Positions 39,101 through 45,671 of a stretch of 45,671 nt of DNA are shown here, one piece after another. The position numbers and the translations under genes are program-made. The stretch comes from Akkermansiaceae bacterium (GTDB lineage Bacteria; Verrucomicrobiota; Verrucomicrobiia; Verrucomicrobiales; Akkermansiaceae), in NCBI GenBank assembly GCA_903888515.1, contig CAISTY010000210.1, positions 1-45,671 on the forward strand. The letters run 5' to 3'. Below the pieces are notes generated by a model. The model did no database searches and was not told the origin of the DNA. It saw only the letters and a program-made list of their open reading frames with translations. The number at the start of each line of letters is the position of its first letter. Within the stretch, counting starts at the first letter, position 1.

Positions 39101-40006
39101 CGCCAGAACGGCGATTGGTTGTTTTATGTTTTCCCGTCGCCTGAAGTCGGGCGGACAACGATCGTGCGCTTCGTCTATTCCGCGTCGATCCGTCATGGCA
39201 AACGCCTCGCAGGACCGGTCCTCGATGTGCCGATGGAAAATCTAACATGGCGGGTGCTGGTTCCACAAGGCTGGCACCTTGCCAGCCACGGCGGGGATTT
39301 CGATCTGAAGGATGAGTCATCGATGGGATCGTTCCGCCTTCAGGACTATCAATCGTTCGTCCGCGACAAACGCGTCAGCGATACCAAAAACGCGGTGGCC
39401 CTGCTCGACCAGGCCAACGCCTGGCTCGCAGCCGGCGACCAGGAGAAAGCCGGTCTCGCGCTGGGCAACGCGGTGCGCAACGGCCAGCTTGATGCAGCGT
39501 CCGGCGAGGACGCGCGCGTCCAACTCCGCCAGCTCAAGACCCAGCAGGCGGTGCTCGGATTGAACACGCGCCGCCAGAAACTCACGATCGACAACCAGTT
39601 GGCCGTGCCCCAACAAGCGGAAAATCCTCAACTCAACCGCGCGGCTGAAATGAACCCGGTGCTCAAAGGTGCCTATAACTACGATCCCAAACAATTCGAC
39701 CGCTTCCTCGAAGGCAACACCGCCGATGAAAACACCGCCCTCAAGGAGATCGCCAACCGCATCGTCACCCAGCAACTCGCCGCCGAACCCGCACCCGCCG
39801 CTCTCGAAGTCACCCTGCCCGAACGCGGCACCGTGCTCCGCTTCAGCCGCAGCGTGCAGGTGGACGGCGACCACCCGATGGCCATCAAACTCAAACTCAA
39901 ACGTTCCAGCAGCGGCTTCGCAGGGCTTGCCATCCTGCTCTGCCTGCTGACCGGCGCAATGGCCGTGACGAGACGCGGGAAAAATAGCCCCTTTACCAAT
40001 GATTGA
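33194..40006 (+). CDS. Giant two-part envelope protein (about 2270 residues), function unknown
   Basis: From ATG 33194 the protein begins with a signal peptide (CVCWMFLFLTPLLHALEPDE). Residues about 25-1020 are beta-rich. Several membrane helices follow at about 1030-1180 (AILLLAGLASLL, LTLVCGLLFVVLAVG, GVWLGFILGTLVTL, FFGIVSLVGMVWW). Directly after them, M1187 opens a second signal-peptide-like sequence (MRKPKTAVAVAAVMALTC, then ARGAE) leading into another beta-rich region up to a C-terminal membrane helix (LAILLCLLTGAMAVTRR). A module with QGKVxxLxLxL...GEVxxVxG...W recurs near residues 70, 394, 1406 and 1584. This suggests fusion of two related proteins. The open frame extends to 32969 but runs through the multi-hairpin element, so the later start is preferred. 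Confidence 0.8.
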   Translation: MPLRISACVCWMFLFLTPLLHALEPDERVMLIPWTKAPKEAPVFFSAAVEVIARVGLETVTSEQIISFKVHQGKVETLTLGLSGVGEITAVTGAGLRDWSVRVADNGARFLDVRPAEVEGIFPTELKLLVKTRQKVVKECASLLMPAPGDATGFSLSVTVIPNAGVNMKLTRSQGLVPVADEPIRKFLGSGVAALDMHIEPAGADARGLEMLNAVLTGRLAGDGGSVSFRLTGTARAASDGAAAELLGGGPALADGVTGDGWHVALRKAGETWVYDLVAERSGEFPIDVAFEVPVARKGDWRTIGFTLPAGVIVPVMIDGLAGSVAFDKARPVVPEFSDKLWRGFLPASGLGTMAWHTKDKVADGTLFFSSTETTDVRVGSGLLRQMTVVDLRVLQGKLGELNLTLDGPGEVLSVSGDPVLGWVVKESDGKRRLEVKLSRPIEGAGRVVIEAQAALGGFPVKAQALRMAPVGALRHSGWLRVANDGAVRIEVANSKGLIQLAPGQFPGGVDGNLRQVFVYRFPSVDYAYAVNANQVLPEVGLTEVTVYELAETDRRVTADLELDIREAPLREWEMAIPADHAVAAVTGAEVADYVVGGDVKDGKRMLKILFKQAVGNRQLISVRLEKNEAAKAGPWELQPLGFPGVKSRRGYIGAVTAAGYRLTAGKTAGVAEVPITFFPKKTNGLQQAFRLREDTWTVGLVVEALGQSIHADVFHLYSLKAGAVYGSVLMNFFVVGAPATEWKISVPEGIGNIDVSGQNVGRDWRHDVKTHTVIVPLSRPVLGTGTILLTFEQPMNSRGGKLSPGEVFPLGVQGERGYVQVVSPLQVNQKSASEGALLAIDATELPAEFRLLSSAPTLGVWQYTARDFKIDMEIEWFEPGETVGQVVDFQKLASRVSRDGQWVTDARIFVKSRGRGALRMAFPKGAVLWEAKVDGEAVNARTDDGGETLVPLPARLDPNQAVEVSLRYGARSAKPNSPRLVAPKLDVPVVIGEWTISGDEGRQLVPRGGSADLVRPVLAESGWSWLATHPGSIAILLLAGLASLLSGKGNPVGVGKILTLVCGLLFVVLAVGLGWCAAVTGRGGSGVLEYAAPVVAANGEVSVLIGNLPTWLARTGWGVWLGFILGTLVTLRGLVRGNRWWTGCGLVLVVAAFLSIRGGAPLFFGIVSLVGMVWWIPEFYQTIRSMRKPKTAVAVAAVMALTCMMPWNARGAEIPAMKPAESMIHDWQIRDGRLYGTVDVTLRGEVGDRFLLLREPAVLSRFEGAGLRAVKIQLDGGSVYGLVATTAGRMTGKAVFEMPLADPLKGWDHPGGPAAMRRVTVRWNQGGWEFFCPAAARIQTLDGLKADQSGALLVLGPADAVKIQARPKQRDADTEETKFFAEVSNLFLPGPGVVNGRHQVSIRPAQGRVTSLTIQVPAGFTVSDVVNGPVGAWRFDPAKHELRLTVEPAQNQQFSFTIETQRGAGALPMDLELEPVRVTGCAGEVGLLGIAFGEEVQPETVTVDGLSRVNPEDFDNKLLPRDKDGQPLALLQHAFRYGTGAVKAKLKVAAVAPELRAESWQLVSLGEDRLVVALDLAVTITRSGVFRLDLDVPEGLEIESATGEGLSHWTESKADGKRTVTFNLSGKTMGRRAFSLTLTGRPPAAQGKWQVPRFSLRDASRETGVLTVVPERGLQVSPVDRKNISQIDSRELADGPKESVRAAARPGALAYRLLQGDWALGLSISRLNPWVTARVFHDVTIREGQLISRVHIGYRIENAAVKSLQVRIPGLDATTADTVRATGSAVAEISRVKGEEDLWEIRFQRGLAGETDVELEYQRPGKEGGNESVEPLVLENVRQHTYFVAVRAGGRLELESGVLPRGWQRTDWAVVQSMIGRTAGSVAPVMAFRVADPDGPLPVVLKRHELAGLRKLRVSEGTLTTLLSPDGDTLTAVNMQMQVVGKGTLRLKLPDGAELFNVFVNDEGATLVRQNGDWLFYVFPSPEVGRTTIVRFVYSASIRHGKRLAGPVLDVPMENLTWRVLVPQGWHLASHGGDFDLKDESSMGSFRLQDYQSFVRDKRVSDTKNAVALLDQANAWLAAGDQEKAGLALGNAVRNGQLDAASGEDARVQLRQLKTQQAVLGLNTRRQKLTIDNQLAVPQQAENPQLNRAAEMNPVLKGAYNYDPKQFDRFLEGNTADENTALKEIANRIVTQQLAAEPAPAALEVTLPERGTVLRFSRSVQVDGDHPMAIKLKLKRSSSGFAGLAILLCLLTGAMAVTRRGKNSPFTND

Positions 40007-40031
40007 TGCGATCGCATCAATCATTGGTAAA
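39992..40031. repeat. Perfect 40-bp palindrome over the stop codon of the giant gene
   Basis: Positions 39992-40011 and 40012-40031 are exact reverse complements. The centre is GCGATCGC. The TGA of the giant gene (40004-40006) lies inside it. It ends 63 bases before the TMEM43 gene. With no loop it is either a DNA-binding/recombination site or a cruciform/terminator. Confidence 0.85.
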
Positions 40032-40094
40032 AGACTTTGTGACTGGTGCCGCACGATTTTTTGTGTTTGCATTGGGTCGAAACCAACCACTGCC

Positions 40095-41258
40095 ATGCCC
40101 GACGACACTTTCACGGAAACCTCCAGTCAATCGATATTTGGTCGCCTTGGCGACGCCATCAAAGGGGTGCTATTTGGCATCATCCTGATCCCGGCAGCGA
40201 TCATTCTGCTATTTTGGAACGAGGGCAGGGCGGTGAAAACCGCGGCGAGTCTCAAGGAGGGAGCGGCAGCGGTGGTTTCGGTGGGCGCGGATGCGGTGCT
40301 CCCCGCCAACGAGGGTAAGTTGATCCATCTCAGTGGCGAGGCGACGACCGAGGATATGGTGGCCGACGCGATGTTTGGTTTGAGTCAAAACGCGCTCCGC
40401 CTGACGCGCACGGTTGAGATGTTCCAGTGGAAAGAGGAGCAGAAGTCTGAAACCCGCAAGAAACTTGGTGGCGGAACCGAAACGCAGACTACCTATACCT
40501 ATACGAAGCACTGGTCGGACGAGCTGATTGCATCGAGTGGTTTCAAAAAAACCGAGGAACACCAAAACCCGTCCGTGATGATTGCCAAATCGATGGCGAC
40601 AACCGCCGGCCATGTCACCTTGGGGAAGTTCAATCTGCCAACGGAAATCGTCAGCATGATGCGTGGCGACCAAGCGCTCGCGCTTACCGATGCGGACCTA
40701 ACAAATCTGCCGGCCGAATTGAAGGCGAAGCTGAAGTGCGTGGGTGACGCGTTCTATCTGGGAGCGGACCCGGCCACTCCGGCGATCGGCGATCAGCGCG
40801 TGAAGTTCACGGTGCTGAAACCCGCGACATTCAGCATTCTCGCCCGGCAAACCGGTCAGACGCTGGACGCCTATCCGACGAAATCCGGACGTGCGCTCGA
40901 AAGGGTCGAGTCGGGGAGCGTTCCGGCCGATACGATGTTCCAGCATGCCAAGACCGAAAACACCATGGTCACCTGGGGGCTACGGCTGTTAGGCCTGCTG
41001 CTGATGGCGCTGGGGTTTGGCTTGATTCTGCGCCCGCTCGCCACCGTGGCCGACGTGCTGCCGTTTCTGGGAGATCTGGTGGGCATGGGCACGTCCATTG
41101 CGGCATTGATAGTGGCGGCCATCATTTCCTTCGTCGTCATCGCCGTGGCATGGTTTGCCGTGCGGCCGATGCTTTCAGTGGCGCTCGTCATCGCGGCGAT
41201 CGCGGTGTTTGTCATGGGTAAACGCCTTGCTGGAAAAAAGCAAGCGGCGCCGGCCTGA
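40095..41258 (+). CDS. TMEM43-family membrane protein
   Basis: Protein of 387 residues. One membrane helix at about 24-44 (VLFGIILIPAAIILLFWNEGRAVK) starts the TMEM43 signature. A long soluble domain follows with GEATTEDMVAD, FQWKEEQKSE and TYTYTKHWSDELI, then three to four C-terminal helices from about 293. Human TMEM43 is an inner nuclear membrane protein; the bacterial role is unknown. The gene follows the giant protein on the same strand. Confidence 0.85.
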   Translation: MPDDTFTETSSQSIFGRLGDAIKGVLFGIILIPAAIILLFWNEGRAVKTAASLKEGAAAVVSVGADAVLPANEGKLIHLSGEATTEDMVADAMFGLSQNALRLTRTVEMFQWKEEQKSETRKKLGGGTETQTTYTYTKHWSDELIASSGFKKTEEHQNPSVMIAKSMATTAGHVTLGKFNLPTEIVSMMRGDQALALTDADLTNLPAELKAKLKCVGDAFYLGADPATPAIGDQRVKFTVLKPATFSILARQTGQTLDAYPTKSGRALERVESGSVPADTMFQHAKTENTMVTWGLRLLGLLLMALGFGLILRPLATVADVLPFLGDLVGMGTSIAALIVAAIISFVVIAVAWFAVRPMLSVALVIAAIAVFVMGKRLAGKKQAAPA

Positions 41259-41333
41259 GCGTTCTTCCGCAGACGGGTCATATCATCTTCCTCACGCACC
41301 ACAGAAGTGAGGTGCCTCCTGATCGCGGAAAGT

Positions 41334-41537
41334 CTAGCGGTTTCCTGGTGTTCCAACAGGATTTGCCACGCGCGGACGGACGGGTATGGCCTTGGGTGGG
41401 ATCGCGGATACGGGGGGGGGCGTCTTGGCATTGCGCGAAAACTCGGCGCTGTCGCTCAGATACCAGAGGAAAATTCCCCCGCCGACCACGAAGACGGAGA
41501 GCACCAGCGAGAACATCACCGCCAGACAGGATTTCAT
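41334..41537 (-). CDS. Small single-helix membrane protein
   Basis: Protein of 67 residues from ATG 41537. One membrane helix (LAVMFSLVLSVFVVGGGIFL) is followed by WYLSDSAEFSRNAKTPPP and a short Pro-rich tail. The C9 run encoding TPPP (G run on the plus strand, 41412-41420) is prone to slippage. Similar short proteins are, as far as I know, common in this phylum; function unknown. It is divergent from the U32 gene. Confidence 0.6.
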   Translation of the reverse strand: MKSCLAVMFSLVLSVFVVGGGIFLWYLSDSAEFSRNAKTPPPVSAIPPKAIPVRPRVANPVGTPGNR

Positions 41538-41627
41538 GGACGGCAAGCTACCCGATTTCAGACAAGGCAGCCAGCGGAAAATCCGGGTAAGGCTTGCAGG
41601 GCGCGTGTGGCGGGCTTACTGGACGGC

Positions 41628-42890
41628 ATGAAAGCGCCCGAATTACTCGCACCGGCGGGATCCATGGAAATGATGCGTGCCGCATTCGCCTTTGGTGCGG
41701 ATGCCGTGTATGCGGGACTTCCGCGTTACAGCCTGCGCGTTCGGAACAATCGCTTCCGCAACGTGGAGACACTGCGCGAGGGGATCCATGAGGCGCATGC
41801 ACAGGGCAAGCGGTTCTTCGTGGTCGGCAACATTCTGCCGCACATCGCCAAGGTGCGCAGCTTCATGCATGACATGGCACCGGTCGTCGCACTCCAACCG
41901 GACGCCCTGATCATGGCGGACCCGGGCCTCATCGACATGGTCCGCGAAAAATGGCCGGAGATGCCTGTGCATCTATCCGTTCAAGCCAACACACTGAATG
42001 CGGCAGCCGTGCGATTTTGGAAAAAACTCGGGCTGACACGCATCATCCTGTCGCGCGAACTGACACTCGATGAGATTGCGGAAATCCGCCAGGAATGCCC
42101 GGACATCGAGTTGGAGGTGTTTGTGCATGGCGCGCTGTGTATCGCCTACTCGGGCCGGTGTTTGCTATCCGGTTACTTCACGGGCCGCGATTCGAACCAA
42201 GGTGCCTGCACGAATTCCTGCCGCTGGAAATACAAGCTGCATGCACACGATCCGGCGTATTCCGCCGACCACGCCTGCGCAATGCTCCTCGAGGAAACCG
42301 AGCGTCCGGGAGAATTGATGCCCATCGAGGAGGACGAACATGGCACCTATATCCTCAATTCCAAGGATCTGCGCGCGGCGGAACACATACCGCGGCTTAT
42401 GGCAATCGGCATCGATTCGGTGAAGATCGAAGGCCGCACCAAGAGCCCGTATTATGTGGCGCGAACTTGTCAGGCCTACCGCCGCACCATCGATGACGTC
42501 TTGACCGGCCGGCCGTTTGATCCTTCGGTCCTGGCAGACATGGAGGGACTCGCCAACCGTGGCTACACCGGCGGATTTTTCCAGAAGCAGCCGGACGCCG
42601 CCTATCAGAATTACATCGACAGCCATTCGGTGCCGGGCAGGGGGCGTTACGTCGGCAAGGCACTTGGTTGGGACGCTCACCGCAGCCTGATGGAAGTGCT
42701 GGTGAAAAACCGGTTTGGAGCAGGGGATCTGGTGGAAGTGATTCTGCCCGGCGGCAACACGCGGCAAACCGTCACCCGCATGGAAAACGCCGAGGGTATA
42801 TCCATCACCGTGGCCCCCGGCGATCCCCACCACGTCTGGATCGATCTGCCGGAAAATGCCGTGGGCGCGTTCGTGGCGCGGCTGGAGTGA
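41628..42890 (+). CDS. U32 peptidase family, TrhP/YegQ-like tRNA hydroxylation protein
   Basis: Protein of 420 residues starting MKAPELLAPAGSMEMM, the usual U32 start. Motifs are GADAVYAGLPRYSLR, VHLSVQANTLN, and the signature GALCIAYSGRCLLSGYFTGR with later Cys (GACTNSC), then DSVKIEGRTKSPYYVA. In E. coli, TrhP uses prephenate to make 5-hydroxyuridine in tRNA; older annotations call it a protease. The cysteines suggest an Fe-S cluster. A role in tRNA wobble modification is likely. The start at 41628 replaces a long upstream extension with no family match. Confidence 0.88.
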   Translation: MKAPELLAPAGSMEMMRAAFAFGADAVYAGLPRYSLRVRNNRFRNVETLREGIHEAHAQGKRFFVVGNILPHIAKVRSFMHDMAPVVALQPDALIMADPGLIDMVREKWPEMPVHLSVQANTLNAAAVRFWKKLGLTRIILSRELTLDEIAEIRQECPDIELEVFVHGALCIAYSGRCLLSGYFTGRDSNQGACTNSCRWKYKLHAHDPAYSADHACAMLLEETERPGELMPIEEDEHGTYILNSKDLRAAEHIPRLMAIGIDSVKIEGRTKSPYYVARTCQAYRRTIDDVLTGRPFDPSVLADMEGLANRGYTGGFFQKQPDAAYQNYIDSHSVPGRGRYVGKALGWDAHRSLMEVLVKNRFGAGDLVEVILPGGNTRQTVTRMENAEGISITVAPGDPHHVWIDLPENAVGAFVARLE

Positions 42891-42990
42891 ATCCAAATGG
42901 CACGGACATCGCTCCCGTATCCTTGTTTGCTAATGAAATAGCTCGATTCCGGCTTGCCCACTGTCTGGGAAGCCATCACCCTGCGCACCC

Positions 42991-44307
42991 ATGTCCGCCG
43001 CTTCTCAACAAACACTTGCCGGCCCCGCAACCCTCGTAGGCACCTCGCTTCACACCGGGGAAAAGGTTTCAATCACCCTCAAACCGGCTCCCGAAGGCCA
43101 CGGATTCAAGTTCCGCCGCATCGATCTGCCCGACCAACCGTTCATCAACGCCGACGTCGAGAAAGTGCAAACCGTCGAGCGTGCAACCACCTTGGCGGAA
43201 GGATCGGTGAAGGTACATACCGTCGAACATGTCATCAGCGCCCTCACCGGCATGGGCGTGGACAACGCCTTGATCGAAATGGATGCCAACGAACCTCCGA
43301 TCGGCGACGGTTCGGCGCGACCGTTCGTGGATATGATCCTGAAGGTCGGCGTGTGCGCCCAAGCCGCACCCCGCCGGGTGTGGGAAATCCGCGATCCGAT
43401 CTATCAGGAAACGGCCGATGGCACGATCCTCACCATCATCCCGTGCAAAACCTTCAGGGTCTCGGTCACCAACGTCGGCCCCGAAGGACGCTTCACCCAG
43501 TATTTTTCCACCGAGGTGACCCCCGCGACCTACGAGAAGGAAATCTGCGCGGCCCGCACCTTCGTGTACTACGAGGATGTCAAGCCGCTGTTAGAAAAAG
43601 GCCTTATCAAGGGCGGATCACTGGAAAGCGCCGTGGTGATCCGCGGTAACGAGATCATGTCGAAAGAACCCATGCGTTTCAGCAACGAGTTCGCCCGCCA
43701 CAAGGCACTCGACATCATCGGCGACCTGATCCTCTCCGGAGTGCGCATTCTCGGTCATGTCATCGCGGTGAAGCCCGGGCACGGCCCTAACACCAAATTG
43801 GCTGCCACACTCAAGACCCAATACCATCGGATGCGCTCGCAGGTGCCGCCCGCAGTCATCATTCCGGATGGCGAGAGCGTGATGGACATCAACGAAGTTA
43901 TGCGCATTCTGCCGCACCGGTATCCATTCCTGATGGTGGACCGAATCATCGATTGCATCGGTGAGGACAAATGCACGGGTGTCAAAAACATCACGATCAA
44001 CGAGCCGTATTTCGTGGGCCACTTCCCCGGCCACCCGATCATGCCGGGCGTGCTGCAACTGGAGGCGATGGCCCAGGTTTCCTCGGTGCTGATGCTGCGC
44101 AAACCGGAAAACAACGGGAAAATCGGCTATTTCATGAGCGCAGACAAGGTGAAATGGCGTCGTCCGGTGTTGCCCGGTGACATACTGTTTATCGAAAGCG
44201 ATGTGCTCAAGGTGCGCGGCTCGATCGGCCAAACCCGCTGCCGCTGCCTCGTCAACGGCGAGGTGGTCTCCGAAGCCGAATTGAAATTCCTGCTGCTCGA
44301 TCACTAA
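42991..44307 (+). CDS. lpxC-fabZ: Bifunctional LpxC-FabZ (lipid A deacetylase / hydroxyacyl-ACP dehydratase)
   Basis: Protein of 438 residues. Residues 1-295 are LpxC: HTVEHVISAL (zinc H80), GDGSARPF, and HKALDIIGDL (zinc H237, D241) with catalytic H264 in KPGHG. Residues 297-438 are FabZ: LPHRYPFLMVDRI and GHFPGHPIMPG (catalytic H348), with E358 in LQLEAMAQ. LpxC commits lipid A synthesis, and FabZ dehydrates hydroxyacyl-ACP, competing for the same acyl pool. The fusion is known in Bacteroidetes and Verrucomicrobia. Two separate proteins with a missed stop are excluded by the continuous reading frame. Confidence 0.96.
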   Translation: MSAASQQTLAGPATLVGTSLHTGEKVSITLKPAPEGHGFKFRRIDLPDQPFINADVEKVQTVERATTLAEGSVKVHTVEHVISALTGMGVDNALIEMDANEPPIGDGSARPFVDMILKVGVCAQAAPRRVWEIRDPIYQETADGTILTIIPCKTFRVSVTNVGPEGRFTQYFSTEVTPATYEKEICAARTFVYYEDVKPLLEKGLIKGGSLESAVVIRGNEIMSKEPMRFSNEFARHKALDIIGDLILSGVRILGHVIAVKPGHGPNTKLAATLKTQYHRMRSQVPPAVIIPDGESVMDINEVMRILPHRYPFLMVDRIIDCIGEDKCTGVKNITINEPYFVGHFPGHPIMPGVLQLEAMAQVSSVLMLRKPENNGKIGYFMSADKVKWRRPVLPGDILFIESDVLKVRGSIGQTRCRCLVNGEVVSEAELKFLLLDH

Positions 44308-44330
44308 CAAAAGCCTATGGGTCCGCAGGC

Positions 44331-44352
44331 GACAGACCGCCGCCATCCACAC
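44331..44352 (-). repeat. REP-like GGCGGTCTGTCGCC hairpin
   Basis: On the minus strand GGCGGCGGTCTGTCGCC resembles the hairpin ending near 23336. It lies in the gap between lpxC-fabZ and gluQ. The GTAG head is not visible here. Confidence 0.4.
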
Positions 44353-44422
44353 CAAATGCCCGCCCAATAAATGACTTCCCCGGGAGGCTTGTCCACCGAC
44401 CGGCGGCGCAAAAACGCGGAGG

Positions 44423-45283
44423 TCATAAACCAGCCGCTAGATATTGTTGTTCCGTTAGAGAAAGCACGTCGGCGGGCGTGAGACCGGCGTCTCGCAGGGC
44501 GGCGATGGAGAGCGAGTCACAGCGTTTGGCGAGACGTTTGCCGTGCTCGTCGAGCACCAGCGGGTGGTGCAGATAGACGGGTGCGGGCAGGCCGAGGAGG
44601 GCTTGCAACAGACGGTGGACGTGGGTCGAGGGAAGCAGGTCCTCGCCGCGGGTGACGTGGGTGATTTGTTGGAACGCGTCGTCCACGACGACAGCGAGGT
44701 GATAGGCGGTGCCGATGTCCTTGCGGGCGAGTACCACGTCGCCTAACAAATCAGGGTCAACGGGGAGCAATCCGCAGCGGAGATCATGGAAGGTGAGGGG
44801 ACCTGCGGCGGAGGCGGCCGGGCGCGCGTGCAGGCGCCAGGCGTGGGGAATGTCGGCGTCGAGTCTGCGTTGTCGTTCGCGGGTTGTGAGCATGCGGCAG
44901 GTGCCCGGATAGACCGGAGTCGCCGGCCCTTGAGGAGCGCCAGCCATGCGCGCCCATTCGTCCTGGATTGCCTTGCGGGTGCAAAAACACGGATAGACCC
45001 AACCGTTTTGCCGCAACCTGTCGAGCGCCGATCCGTAAGCCGCCGTGCGGGTCGTTTGGCGCAGCGGCACCTCGTCCCAGCACAGTCCGAGCCATGTGAG
45101 GTCGTCTTCGATTCCCTGATAGAATATTTCGCGCACACGGGGGCCGTCGAGGTCTTCGTGCCGGATCAGGAATCGTCCGCCGGATGATTGGCGGGCCAGC
45201 GCGTGCGCGACCCGGGCTGCCAGCGCGTGGCCAAGATGCATCCGCCCGGTCGGGCTGGGTGCGAAGCGCGTGCGGACGATCAC
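44423..45283 (-). CDS. gluQ: Glutamyl-queuosine tRNA(Asp) synthetase
   Basis: Protein of about 286 residues from GTG 45283; a TTG at 45331 would add 16. The class I core is visible: FAPSPTGRMHLGHA (HIGH-like), a zinc-type set CFC...YPGTC, and KRLAKR in place of KMSKS. There is no tRNA-anticodon-binding domain, which is what separates GluQ from GltX. It attaches glutamate to queuosine in tRNA-Asp. An 11-base direct repeat TTGAAGTCGTT lies at the alternative start, which is why I favour 45283. Confidence 0.87.
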   Translation of the reverse strand: MIVRTRFAPSPTGRMHLGHALAARVAHALARQSSGGRFLIRHEDLDGPRVREIFYQGIEDDLTWLGLCWDEVPLRQTTRTAAYGSALDRLRQNGWVYPCFCTRKAIQDEWARMAGAPQGPATPVYPGTCRMLTTRERQRRLDADIPHAWRLHARPAASAAGPLTFHDLRCGLLPVDPDLLGDVVLARKDIGTAYHLAVVVDDAFQQITHVTRGEDLLPSTHVHRLLQALLGLPAPVYLHHPLVLDEHGKRLAKRCDSLSIAALRDAGLTPADVLSLTEQQYLAAGL

Positions 45284-45415
45284 GGGCAGGTTTTCGCACG
45301 GCGGAGGCGATTCTGCAATGAACGACTTCAAAACGACTTCAAAAGCCTCGAATCCGATGCACTCCTTGGAGATTGGGTTTGAGGGGGCGACACGGTTTGA
45401 GCTTTCAGATGGATC

Positions 45416-45671
45416 TTATCCGGTACCTTTCTGCAAATCCCGCGCGCTCCACAGTGTTCCCGCCGCCGCCGCGCCACTGCCTCGCATCTTGCGCGCGCCG
45501 TTCTTGCGCCGCGATCCAAAGCGCTCCCGTGCGCTCGCAAACGCCTCGTTCACAAAACTCCGGCTGCCAATCACCGCGCCATCCGTGAAATACCTCACCC
45601 GGCACCGCAGCATCTTCCCTAACGGAATATCGCCCGCTTGTTCCGCCTCCCGCGCAGCCTCCTCCCGGGTC
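45416..45671 (-). CDS. C-terminal part of a REP-associated tyrosine transposase-like protein (RAYT), cut by the window edge
   Basis: The frame runs in from the right edge and ends at 45416. Its last 84 residues contain DIPLGKMLRCRVRYFTDG, IGSRSFVNEAF, RERFGSRRKNGARKMRGS and GTLWSARDL. This ending is typical of Verrucomicrobia RAYT-like proteins of the IS200/Y1 type as I know them; the catalytic N-terminal part (HUH, Tyr) lies outside the window. GTAG-headed hairpins elsewhere in the window fit as its REP substrates. The assignment is from memory of the family, not from a search. Confidence 0.65.
   Translation of the reverse strand, partial: TREEAAREAEQAGDIPLGKMLRCRVRYFTDGAVIGSRSFVNEAFASARERFGSRRKNGARKMRGSGAAAAGTLWSARDLQKGTG

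Overview
The window looks like a chromosomal segment of a Verrucomicrobia-type bacterium, probably near Luteolibacter/Verrucomicrobiaceae. The reasons are high GC, a large autotransporter-associated beta-strand repeat protein with a PEP-CTERM tail, a fused LpxC-FabZ, an outer-membrane (lipid A) lifestyle, TolB-like/multihaem cytochrome proteins shared with Planctomycetes, giant beta-rich envelope proteins and GTAG-type REP hairpins. A genus-level call is inference only.

Layout. 1-123: C-terminal end of an unidentified gene. 200-4979: PEP-CTERM surface protein with a frameshift near its start. 5242-9551: two exported c-type cytochrome proteins in tandem (beta-propeller/MauG-like, then PD40/three CXXCH). 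9983-13314 (minus): a probable catabolic operon of exported cupin, SDR, DeoC-type aldolase and zinc alcohol dehydrogenase. 13490-17876: uracil-DNA glycosylase lacking Fe-S cysteines, a Cys-rich conserved protein broken by a frameshift, superoxide dismutase and RmuC. 18215-23180: HMGL-type aldolase, DUF47/PiT phosphate uptake pair, VapBC-like toxin-antitoxin and an SDR. 23334-26860 (minus): LpxI, tRNA-Leu(CAA), a beta-CASP metallo-hydrolase and an N-acetylglutamate synthase-like protein. 27232-41258 (plus): sigma factor, a 1366-residue mosaic VWA protein, a small exported protein with a duplicated GPDIGS motif, a ~2270-residue giant envelope protein and a TMEM43 protein. 41334-45671: small membrane protein, U32 peptidase/TrhP, LpxC-FabZ, GluQ synthetase and the end of a REP-associated transposase.

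The most unusual part is 27-41 kb. An ECF-like sigma factor precedes a membrane protein that combines an anti-sigma-like cytoplasmic head, a secretin-like motif, TPR, a Wzz/GumC-like coiled coil and a YfbK-type VWA module. A giant protein follows that looks like two signal-peptide-bearing beta proteins fused end to end. A plausible reading is an envelope-sensing or envelope-assembly locus under its own sigma factor; this is inference.

Several dispersed DNA signals run through the window. They are GTAG-headed REP hairpins with a RAYT-like transposase fragment at the right edge, three copies of a 38-bp intergenic palindrome centred on ACGRTCGT, a multi-hairpin element of about 103 bp with an in-frame relative inside the VWA gene, a perfect 40-bp palindrome over the stop codon of the giant gene, and a strong apparent excess of the word TTGTTAG/CTAACAA. 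Most starts lack a recognisable Shine-Dalgarno sequence, so start choices rest mainly on signal peptides and family N-termini.
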